Made by a program: the position numbers and the translations under genes
Shown here: piece after piece, positions 1 to 7,261 of the stretch
How positions within the stretch are numbered: the first letter of the stretch is position 1
How the letters are laid out: every line of letters starts with the position of its first letter
Assembly: GCF_000317245.1 (NCBI RefSeq)
Contig: NZ_AJLJ01000073.1
Span: 1 to 33,830, forward strand
Direction of reading: 5' to 3'
Length of the DNA stretch: 33,830 bases
Origin: Fischerella muscicola SAG 1427-1 = PCC 73103
GTDB lineage: Bacteria > Cyanobacteriota > Cyanobacteriia > Cyanobacteriales > Nostocaceae
The notes under the pieces: generated by a model
Database searches by the model: none
What the model was told of the DNA's origin: nothing
The model's input: only the letters and a program-made list of their open reading frames with translations

Positions 1-81
1 CTATTAGACATATCCGCAAATGAGCATCAAAGCCTTGTACAGCAAAGGTCAAAACCTAATTTTCGGATAAGTCTATTGTAC

Positions 82-101
82 AGACGCGATTCATCGCGTC
101 T
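82..101. repeat. short palindrome of the AGACGCGAT family
   Basis: A perfect 9-base inverted repeat (AGACGCGAT, 2-base loop, ATCGCGTCT). It lies 14 bases beyond the stop of the histidine kinase, which reads leftwards. Related GTAGAGACGCG/CGCGTCTCTAC arms occur near 14.66 and 14.82 kb. It looks like a dispersed cyanobacterial repeat. It could act as a transcript end, but no T-run follows on the minus strand. Confidence 0.5.
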
Positions 102-115
102 CTATTTATGCCAAC

Positions 116-2467
116 TTACCCAAAATATTGCATCAGTATTGATTCAATTTGCACAATACCAATAGGCTTGGACAGACATGCATTAGCACCAGCTTGGAGG
201 GCGCGATCGCATAATGCATTTGGCGTACTTTTAGTACAACAGCAATCTAACCCACATTCCGCAGGTGCGATCGTATTTGATGTGAGAGTAACCACAATTA
301 AATCTTGCAAATCTGGGTTTTGTCGTACCGTACTCAACAAATCCCAGGCGCTGATGTCTCCTACTAATTCTAAATCCAACAAAATTAAATCAGGCTTTTG
401 GTTTTGCACTCGTTGCCAAAAATCACTGCTATTGCAGATGCACTCTACATAATAGCCAATTGCGAGCAGATAATCTCGCAGCAAAATAGCAGTTTGTTCT
501 TCATTTTGCACCAGTAAAATCTTTTTTGTGATATTGGGAGCAGGGTAATAAGAAGTTGTAGAGTTATCCTGCTTGCACTTAGGTTGGTATGAGCTTCTAT
601 CGGATGAAAAATAATTAAAGGAAATTGTTACTTGGTTATTAGAAGAGGTGTGTGTTTTTACTGAGATTGACTGGTCTATAGACTGATCATTGTCAATACC
701 GAATATTTCCCCATAAAACTGTTCTCCTTCTTTTTGGAAAGGGACTTGATCTGGCAAGAACAGCGTAAATTGACTACCTTTTCCTAGCACTGATTCTACT
801 GTGACGTCACCACCATGTAAACGTGCTAACTTGCGTGTTAAGGCCAAACCCAAACCTGTACCTTCATACTGACGATTGAGGCGACTATCAAGTTGTTTGA
901 AAGGTTCAAATAAGAACTTAAACTGACTGGAATCGATACCAATGCCTGTGTCTGAAACTGTAAATGTTATACCTTGGGATACTTTTTTTACTTCTAAGCA
1001 TACCTTGCCTGCTGGGGTGAATTTAATTGCATTAGTCAACAGATTGAGTAACATTTGCTTGACTCGTCGCTCATCACCAAGACAAAATTCTGCTTGTTGA
1101 GCAATTTTAGTGATTAATTGTAATTTTTTTTCTTCGGCGCGATCGCGAACTGTAGATATTACATAGTCACACAAATCTTGTACTAACAATTGAGATAAAA
1201 ATAGTTCCTCTTTACCTGCTTCTACTTTTGACAAATCGAGAATATCGTTGATTAGTGCCAGTAGATGTTCGCCACTGCTATGAATACAATTAACATATTC
1301 TTTTTGCTTATCATTAAGAGTCCCGACCATTTCTTGTTGCAGCAACTGAGACAACCCCATAATTGCATTTAGAGGTGTTCGTAATTCGTGACTCATGGTT
1401 GCTAAAAATTCACTTTTGGCGCGACTTCCAGCTTCTGCTGCTTCTTTACTTTCGCAGAGTTCTAATTCTGTGTGCTTGCGTTCGGTAATGTCCTCGATCA
1501 TGGCGAGGAAGTACTCAGGCTCACCATTTTTACTGGAAATCAAAGAAATACTCACCAAAGTCCAAACAAATTGACCATTCTTATGTAGAGTGCGTCTTTC
1601 CATCTCTAGGCGATCACAATTTCCTGAAGTCAATTGTTTATAGAGTTCTAAATCTCCCTCTAACTGGAAAATATAATCTGTAAAACGCTTGCCAAATAAA
1701 TCTTCTCGACTGTAGCCCAGTATTTGACACAATGCCGGATTTATATCCACAATCCGCGCTTGCATATCTACCAATCCAATTCCAATCGAGGAACGCTCAA
1801 AAATTGCCCTAAACTCTGCTTCACTCTGCTGTAGCGCTTCCTGTACAGCTTTACGTTCGCTAGCTTCGATTGCCAAAGTGACAAAATCAGCGATCGAACC
1901 TGCAAAGTTTTCTTCTTCTAATGTCCACTGACGAATCCGGCCAATGTGTTCGTGACATACGACTCCCACCAAAAGGCCTCCTAACCAAATCGGTGCATTT
2001 AACACAGATGCAATACCAAATCCAGATAAATATGGCTCTGATAATTCTTGGGTTCTATTATCATTGCAAGCATCATGTGCTGCTATGCTGCGTTGCTCTT
2101 CCAAAGCCTGAAAATAGGCAGGAAAATTTGCTTTTAAAAGCGACATTCCACTACTATGATGTTGAGTTACTGCATCATATAAATCAACACATTCAACTTT
2201 TGAATGATCAATATTATATAACCAGACACTGACGCGCTCTACTTCTATTGTTTGGGCAGCTGCTTCTGTGATTTCCCTTAATGCTGCCTTGAGATTTCCT
2301 TGTTGTAAAGTCTTGCTTTTGGCTAGCTGCACTAAAGTTTTACTTTGTTTTCGCAAACAATGTTCTCTTTTTTGGAGTGCTTCTTCCACTTGCCTATCTT
2401 CTGTAATGTCTCCGATTGACACTAACCGCATTTTTTGTCCCTCATTAGGAATGAGATTGTCTTGCAT
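116..2467 (-). CDS. hybrid sensor histidine kinase (GAF-PAS-HisKA-HATPase-REC)
   Basis: Cytoplasmic two-component sensor of 783 residues with no membrane segment. The order is: the end of a PAC motif (about 11-30), a coiled linker, GAF (about 55-205), PAS/PAC (about 211-330), HisKA with H-box SHELRTPLN and phospho-acceptor His360, N-box near 473-483, G1 DTGIGI (506-511), G2 GTGLGL (536-541), a low-complexity linker, and a receiver domain (648-783). The receiver keeps Asp698, Thr728 and Lys767. Its first acidic pair is replaced by Gln-Asn (ILLVQNEE), and it carries a Cys-rich insertion near 731-753. The first 30 residues match only the tail of a PAS/PAC domain, and a TAA lies in frame four codons before the ATG, so the gene seems to have lost its front. 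The kinase core looks intact. The signal sensed and the partner are unknown. Other hybrid kinases of this type are common in cyanobacteria. Confidence 0.9.
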   Translation of the reverse strand: MQDNLIPNEGQKMRLVSIGDITEDRQVEEALQKREHCLRKQSKTLVQLAKSKTLQQGNLKAALREITEAAAQTIEVERVSVWLYNIDHSKVECVDLYDAVTQHHSSGMSLLKANFPAYFQALEEQRSIAAHDACNDNRTQELSEPYLSGFGIASVLNAPIWLGGLLVGVVCHEHIGRIRQWTLEEENFAGSIADFVTLAIEASERKAVQEALQQSEAEFRAIFERSSIGIGLVDMQARIVDINPALCQILGYSREDLFGKRFTDYIFQLEGDLELYKQLTSGNCDRLEMERRTLHKNGQFVWTLVSISLISSKNGEPEYFLAMIEDITERKHTELELCESKEAAEAGSRAKSEFLATMSHELRTPLNAIMGLSQLLQQEMVGTLNDKQKEYVNCIHSSGEHLLALINDILDLSKVEAGKEELFLSQLLVQDLCDYVISTVRDRAEEKKLQLITKIAQQAEFCLGDERRVKQMLLNLLTNAIKFTPAGKVCLEVKKVSQGITFTVSDTGIGIDSSQFKFLFEPFKQLDSRLNRQYEGTGLGLALTRKLARLHGGDVTVESVLGKGSQFTLFLPDQVPFQKEGEQFYGEIFGIDNDQSIDQSISVKTHTSSNNQVTISFNYFSSDRSSYQPKCKQDNSTTSYYPAPNITKKILLVQNEEQTAILLRDYLLAIGYYVECICNSSDFWQRVQNQKPDLILLDLELVGDISAWDLLSTVRQNPDLQDLIVVTLTSNTIAPAECGLDCCCTKSTPNALCDRALQAGANACLSKPIGIVQIESILMQYFG

Positions 2468-2881
2468 TTTGCCTGCTTAACTCCCTAATTTCCTGATTCC
2501 ATCCTACGGAGACGATCAGTCGAAAACAGATGATTTCCAGTTATAGCATGTATTAAATACAGCTAAACCTCCCTTACCCCTTCCACAACTTCCCAACCAA
2601 TATCAATTTTTACTCCCAAGCGTGATGTTATACCTGTTTCCGCGACATCAAAAATAACTTTTTTTCCTTGAAACTACTCCAATTGTTTTACCAACTACAA
2701 ATATCTCTCTTTCCCAAACAGTAGCTACTGGTAGGCTGTTCTTTAAAATTGGAAAATAATTAAGTCAAAATATCGGATGATAAATCTCTAAGAACACTGC
2801 GTAAAATTTAATGTTTGAGTTTTTACCTTATAATTCCTGTATTATTGCAGTTGAAAATTTTATTGATTCAAGGTGTAGCTT
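2468..2881. other. spacer between divergent kinase and beta-lactamase-like genes
   Basis: A 414-base AT-rich spacer. It contains the possible frameshifted gene remnant described separately (about 2563-2764, minus strand). The rest probably holds the promoters of the two divergent flanking genes. No clear sigma-type boxes, tandem repeats or hairpins could be assigned. Confidence 0.5.
2563..2764 (-). pseudogene. possible frameshifted remnant of an unidentified gene
   Basis: Two stop-free minus-strand stretches give protein-like sequence. The first contains LPVATVWEREIFVVGKTIG and the second KKVIFDVAETGITSRLG, ending WEVVEGVREV and a TAG at 2563-2565. They join across a run of seven A residues (2659-2665 on the plus strand, read as T); taking out one A restores a single frame of about 66 codons. 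There is no ATG, and a TGA lies just upstream. I do not recognise the family. The remnant lies directly upstream of the front-truncated kinase on the same strand, so one rearrangement may have damaged both. A chance open stretch remains possible. Confidence 0.3.
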
Positions 2882-4414
2882 GTGGATCAGCAATCCAAAA
2901 GACAACTAAATATTCGCGATCGCAAAATTGCCGAACTAGAAGCCAAGTTACAACGTGCTTATCAAATTATTGAACATCTCGAACAGCAAAATATTGAATT
3001 CCAAAGGCAAATTGAAGAATTGAATCGTGGAGACAAGCAAACATCTACTTTTATTCAAAATCCTACTTCTGTTTCCTATTCACAAAAATTCCATAATCGA
3101 AAAAAGCCAAACATAGCTAAACAGCAATCAAATTTATCTCACATAAAAGAAGCAATCCAGATCAGTAAATCTCAGATAACAAAATTATCATACTTCCAAC
3201 TTTATGGTTTAATTACTTTAGTTTTAATGGCAATATTTGTTTTTTTCGGCATCACTTCATTATTTGCACAATTAGTAAAAGATAAAATTCCTAAAACTGT
3301 GAATGATTCAGATGCTAAACCATCAACAATTATTTCACAACAATCAGATTTACCTCATTTTTCGACAAATATTAATACCCAAAGCCCTTTTATTAATAAA
3401 CCAATTTTATCAAATCAACCAGTTGATTTACCACTAGAATCATCTTCCCAATTAGTAAAAGTAGATTCGGATTGGACATATAACGTCAAAGTACCTCCTC
3501 AATTTCAAACAAGTGACGAATTAGGTAGTCATGTCAATAGAATATTAGATTATATTAAAGATAAAAATTTACCAACCCAGAGTTTGTCAATTACATTAAT
3601 AGATTTAAATAAAAATACTACTTCCGGTTATCAGCAAAACTTGCTTAGATATCCGGCTAGTGTAGTGAAACTATTTTGGATGACTATCCTTCAAGCCAAA
3701 ATTAAACAAGGTTTAATTCCATTAACTTATACTGTAAATTCTGATTTGAATGCAATGATATTGAAATCAGATAACGATGCAGCTAGTCGTATAGTAGACC
3801 TTGTCAGTGGCACTTATTCTTATGAGAAGAAATTAAATAAAGAACAATTCCAAGTGTGGAAGCAAAAGCGACAATCATTAAATGATTTCTTTCAAAAAGC
3901 TGGATATCAATATATTAATGTTAGCCAAAAAACTTATCCAATTTTCTATTTAAAAATTACAAAACCCAAAGGTGCTGATTTACAGTTACGTGATGACAAT
4001 CCTAATAATCCCAGGCGTAATAAAATTACAACTTACCACGCTGCCAGATTGATGTACGAAATTTTTACTCGTCAAGCGGTTGGGGCTAAATATAGTGAAC
4101 AAATGATTAATTTATTAACTAGAGATTTGCATCCAGAAGCATGGAAATTACAGCCACCTAATCCAGGTGAGTTTAATCCTGTAGAGAATTTTTTAGGTGA
4201 ATCTTTAGCCACAGATGCAGATCAACTCGTTTTTGCTTCTAAAGCTGGTTGGACTACAGCATCTCGTCAAGAAGTTGCATATGTGGCTACTCAAGATGGC
4301 AAAACTCGTTATATCATTGCTATTTTTGGAGAAGATCCAGCCTACGCTACTAGTCAAAATGTTTTCCCGGATATTTCTCGGCTTGTGTTTGAGGGTATGA
4401 GAAATAGTAAATAG
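2882..4414 (+). CDS. membrane-anchored class A beta-lactamase-like serine hydrolase
   Basis: A protein of 510 residues starting at GTG, with AAGGTG seven bases upstream. Residues 10-48 form a likely coiled coil. A single membrane segment spans about 107-131 (LITLVLMAIFVFFGI), followed by a low-complexity linker and, from about 195, a beta-lactamase/transpeptidase-like domain. The nucleophile motif is SVVK (Ser260-Lys263), SDN is at 296-298, and the KTG box is KAG (454-456). The coiled coil before the membrane segment should be cytoplasmic and the enzyme domain periplasmic. The family includes beta-lactamases and peptidoglycan-active homologues. The anchored layout, the KAG box and the lack of an obvious Glu166-type residue argue for a cell-wall role or a degenerate hydrolase rather than a classical resistance enzyme. 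That is inference. Confidence 0.75.
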   Translation: MDQQSKRQLNIRDRKIAELEAKLQRAYQIIEHLEQQNIEFQRQIEELNRGDKQTSTFIQNPTSVSYSQKFHNRKKPNIAKQQSNLSHIKEAIQISKSQITKLSYFQLYGLITLVLMAIFVFFGITSLFAQLVKDKIPKTVNDSDAKPSTIISQQSDLPHFSTNINTQSPFINKPILSNQPVDLPLESSSQLVKVDSDWTYNVKVPPQFQTSDELGSHVNRILDYIKDKNLPTQSLSITLIDLNKNTTSGYQQNLLRYPASVVKLFWMTILQAKIKQGLIPLTYTVNSDLNAMILKSDNDAASRIVDLVSGTYSYEKKLNKEQFQVWKQKRQSLNDFFQKAGYQYINVSQKTYPIFYLKITKPKGADLQLRDDNPNNPRRNKITTYHAARLMYEIFTRQAVGAKYSEQMINLLTRDLHPEAWKLQPPNPGEFNPVENFLGESLATDADQLVFASKAGWTTASRQEVAYVATQDGKTRYIIAIFGEDPAYATSQNVFPDISRLVFEGMRNSK

Positions 4415-4469
4415 AACTTATTATTTGTAGTACTTAACTACATTAATCATATCAAGCCTAGATAAATTT

Positions 4470-5042
4470 ATGGATCAAACTATTTATCAGGTTGAGCAAC
4501 CGACTCTGCAAACCCAACGACTGATTCTACGACCATTTTGTCTTGCAGATGCAGATGATGTCCAGCTTTTGGCTGGTGCGCGGGAAGTTGCTGCAATGAC
4601 TCTTACTATTCCCCATCCTTATGAAGATGGTATGGCTCAAGAGTGGATTCAAACTCATCCAGCAGCATTCAGTGAAGGTAAAGGTGTGAACTTTGCGATC
4701 GCCTTACGTGATACAAATACATTGTGTGGTGCGATTGGTTTGGGAATTAATCAAGAACATAACCATGCTGAGTTGGGTTACTGGATTGGTAAACCCTTTT
4801 GGGAATATGGTTATTGTACGGAAGCAGCTAAAGAAGTGTTGCGATATGGCTTTGAGAAAATAGGATTACACCGCATTTGTGCATCTCATTTTGCCCATAA
4901 TCCCACATCAGGGCGAGTTATGCAAAAAATTGGCATGATCTATGAAGGATGTCGCCGCCAGCATACTCTCAAATGGAGTGAATATATAGATGTTATGGAT
5001 TATGGAATCCTCAAAAGTGAGTGGCAAAATTTTAAGAATTAA
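4470..5042 (+). CDS. GNAT family N-acetyltransferase, RimJ/RimL-like
   Basis: A cytoplasmic acetyl-CoA-dependent acetyltransferase of 190 residues, the usual length. The N-terminal strand TQRLILRPF (about 15-23) is typical of the RimJ/RimL branch, which acetylates ribosomal-protein N termini and other amines. WIGKPFWEYGYCTEA and HRICASHFAHNPTSGRVMQKIGM-like sequence toward the C terminus give the acetyl-CoA-binding core; the N-x-x-S...K-x-G-M ending is standard. It starts at ATG 4470, 55 bases after the beta-lactamase-like gene, without a strong ribosome-binding site, and may share its transcript. The substrate cannot be told from sequence. Confidence 0.88.
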   Translation: MDQTIYQVEQPTLQTQRLILRPFCLADADDVQLLAGAREVAAMTLTIPHPYEDGMAQEWIQTHPAAFSEGKGVNFAIALRDTNTLCGAIGLGINQEHNHAELGYWIGKPFWEYGYCTEAAKEVLRYGFEKIGLHRICASHFAHNPTSGRVMQKIGMIYEGCRRQHTLKWSEYIDVMDYGILKSEWQNFKN

Positions 5043-5150
5043 ATTACTGAATCGGCGTAAATTCCTCAACTAACTCAGATAAATAAACTGATATCTGAAT
5101 CCAAGCTATTAATTTCATAGTTGCATTCTACAATTTCTTTTTTTAGGTTT

Positions 5151-5196
5151 GTAGTAAGGACTTTAGTCCTTTCTTGAGGACTAAAGTCCTCACTAC
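5151..5196. repeat. 46-base near-perfect palindrome (AGGACTTTAGTCCT family)
   Basis: Arms 5151-5170 and 5177-5196 are complementary except at one position, with a 6-base loop. The arms contain AGGACTTTAGTCCT, itself a palindrome, and the ends read GTAGT/ACTAC. A related shorter form (AAGCACT/AGTGCTT followed by ACTAC) occurs at 26962-26985. Both lie 3' of genes. This is a dispersed intergenic repeat that could also end transcripts. Confidence 0.7.
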
Positions 5197-5272
5197 GAGC
5201 TTGCTTCAATAATTTTACTTTACTCAACATAATTTGATTTAACCATGTTTAATCAATCACGCAGGAGAAAAA

Positions 5273-6916
5273 ATGTACCACATCCTATTTATATTGACTC
5301 TGATCATTACTCTTGGCTTATCAGGGTGTCCTTCTGTTAATTTGCAAAATTCTGCTACCGCCCCTCTTTTTGATAATCTTGGCAACTATCATCATCCAAT
5401 TTCGACAAAATCACAACTTGCCCAGCGCTACTTTGACCAAGGTCTAATTCTGACTTATGGTTTTAATCATGCTGAGGCTGAACGTTCTTTTCGAGAAGCG
5501 GCTAAACTTGATCCAAATTGTGCGATTTGTAACTGGGGAGTTGCTTTTGTTCTAGGTGCAAATATCAATGCGGCGATGACTGATGAGGCTGTGTCTCCAG
5601 CTTGGGAAGCACTGCAAAAAGCGCAGCAACTGAGTGAGCAAGCGAATGCGAAAGAGAAAGCTTACATTCAAGCCTTGGCAAAACGCTACTCACCAAAAGC
5701 AGTAGAAGACCGTAAATCTCTGAATATCGCCTATGCAAACGCGATGCGAGAAGTAGCAAAACTTTATCCAGACGATTTAGACGCAGCGACTTTGTTTGCT
5801 GATGCGGTGATGAATACCATGCCTTGGGCTTACTGGCAAGAGAATGGTGAACCAAAGCCGGAAACTCAAGAAATTTTGCAGACATTAGAAGCAGTATTAA
5901 AACGTAATCCCAATCATCCAGGGGCTAATCACTTATATATTCATACTGTGGAAGCTGTAAAACCCGAATTAGGTATCGCAGCAGCCGATCGCCTGGGTAA
6001 TTTAGTTCCTGGTTCTGGACATCTCGTACATATGCCTTCACATATCTACATCCGAGTTGGGCGATATCACGATGCTGTGGTAGCAAACCAAAAAGCTATT
6101 GTGGCTGACAGAGATTACGTTACTCAATGCCACAAACAAGGTATGTATCCTCTAGCCTACGTACCACACAATCATCATTTTCTCTGGGCTGCTGCCACAA
6201 TGGAAGGCAACCAAACACTAGCGCTGCAAGCTGCCTATGATACCGCAGCGATGACAGATGAACAGAAAATGCGGGAACCTGGATATGGAACACTACAACA
6301 TTTCTATTCCATGCCGCTTTATACCATGACTCGGTTTGGGAAGTGGGATGAGATTTTGGCAGAAACAGCCCCAGCCGCAGATTTGAAGTATCCAACTGGA
6401 GTTTGGCACTATGCGCGGGGAACTGCTTTCACAGCCAAAGGTCAATTTCAAGAAGCTAGTCAAGAACTCGAAAAGCTAAAAGCGATCGCTACAGATCCAG
6501 CATTAACAACAGTTACAATTTGGGATATCAACACGACAGCCGATTTGTTGAACATTGCAGTTGAGGTTTTAACAGGTAAACTCGCAGCTAAACAAGGTGA
6601 TTACACTCAGGCGATCGCCCATCTCAAAACAGCTGTCAATCTGGAAGATAAACTCAACTACGATGAACCCCCACCTTGGCACTATCCCGTACGCCAATCT
6701 CTAGGATCAGTTTTACTCCAAGCCAATCAACCAGCAGCAGCCGAAGTTGTCTACCAACAAGACTTGCAGCGCTTTCCAGAAAATGGCTGGTCGTTAGCAG
6801 GACTTGCCCAAAGTTTAGAAGCACAGGGTAAAACCGCAGCAGCACAAGCAGTACAAAAGCGTTTTCAAGCTGCTTGGAAGAATTCTGATTTACCAATTAC
6901 GGTAGCGCAACTTTAA
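5273..6916 (+). CDS. TPR-repeat lipoprotein, function unknown
   Basis: A protein of 547 residues with a strong ribosome-binding site (CAGGAGA) before ATG 5273. The N terminus is a lipoprotein signal: a hydrophobic run ending in lipobox LSGC with Cys19, so the mature protein should be lipid-anchored. The sequence then has tetratricopeptide-like helical pairs, first near 46-80 (FNHAEAERSFREAAKLDPN), more in the middle (RVGRYHDAVVANQKAI) and at the C terminus. The conserved block HMPSHIYIRVG marks a widespread bacterial TPR family with no known activity, so protein binding is the only supported role. Cys37/Cys40-like residues in DPNCAICNWG could bind metal or form a disulphide. Several HIP1 sites in the second half show it is native. 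It stands alone, with a hairpin repeat 39 bases after its stop. Confidence 0.8.
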   Translation: MYHILFILTLIITLGLSGCPSVNLQNSATAPLFDNLGNYHHPISTKSQLAQRYFDQGLILTYGFNHAEAERSFREAAKLDPNCAICNWGVAFVLGANINAAMTDEAVSPAWEALQKAQQLSEQANAKEKAYIQALAKRYSPKAVEDRKSLNIAYANAMREVAKLYPDDLDAATLFADAVMNTMPWAYWQENGEPKPETQEILQTLEAVLKRNPNHPGANHLYIHTVEAVKPELGIAAADRLGNLVPGSGHLVHMPSHIYIRVGRYHDAVVANQKAIVADRDYVTQCHKQGMYPLAYVPHNHHFLWAAATMEGNQTLALQAAYDTAAMTDEQKMREPGYGTLQHFYSMPLYTMTRFGKWDEILAETAPAADLKYPTGVWHYARGTAFTAKGQFQEASQELEKLKAIATDPALTTVTIWDINTTADLLNIAVEVLTGKLAAKQGDYTQAIAHLKTAVNLEDKLNYDEPPPWHYPVRQSLGSVLLQANQPAAAEVVYQQDLQRFPENGWSLAGLAQSLEAQGKTAAAQAVQKRFQAAWKNSDLPITVAQL

Positions 6917-6954
6917 TAGTTGTTATAGCAATCCTAAATCATTCTTGAGAGGCA

Positions 6955-6987
6955 AGATCCCCGACTTCTCAAAGAAGTCGGGGATCT
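6955..6987. repeat. AGATCCCCGACTT palindrome, copy 1
   Basis: A stem of about 15 base pairs (AGATCCCCGACTTCT...) with a 3-base loop, 39 bases after the TPR lipoprotein stop. Same family as the copies at 9080, 13670 and 14719. The outer 13 bases of each arm are identical in all copies. Confidence 0.85.
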
Positions 6988-7205
6988 GGGATTCCGTAAT
7001 GAGAAAGCATTTTGGCTTTAGGATTAAACAAACTCCAGTTTGCTTGCCGAATTTACCGAAATGAGTACGCGACCTACTGAAATGAGAGAACCGTATTTAA
7101 TTATCAGTGATCAGTCACCAAGTTTGTCTTGTTAAAAATATAACTCTTCTCTGATATTAGGGAAGGGTTTTTAGAGTTTTAGATAATGCTGTAGACTTGA
7201 TATCA

Positions 7206-7258
7206 GCCAAGTTTCGCACTTGGCAGCATCATGAGAAACGGCGCTTGGCGTTGTTTTT
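7206..7258 (+). promoter_or_regulatory. possible leader hairpin with competing 3' arm upstream of the kinase
   Basis: GCCAAGT (7206-7212) pairs perfectly with ACTTGGC (7218-7224) around a TTCGC loop. A second CTTGGC at 7244-7249 could pair with the same left arm and is followed within eight bases by a run of six T. Two exclusive pairings before a T-run look like a terminator/attenuator layout just ahead of the kinase gene. No promoter was located, so this is suggestive only. Confidence 0.25.
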
Positions 7259-7261
7259 TAT

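Larger units (their letters stand above)
6917..7261. other. spacer between TPR lipoprotein and kinase genes
   Basis: Holds the 33-base palindrome at 6955-6987, a short direct repeat (TACCGAAATGAG / TACTGAAATGAG, about 7050-7090), and a hairpin with competing arms at 7206-7258 described separately. No convincing gene is present; the longest ATG-led frame there codes for only 24 residues. Confidence 0.6.

Noticed and set aside
1..48. On the minus strand the left edge reads QGFDAHLRICLI, like the end of a receiver domain (GFDAHLxKP).
   Set aside because: Only about 16 codons, with a stop just upstream, and the Lys-Pro is missing. Too short to support a gene remnant.
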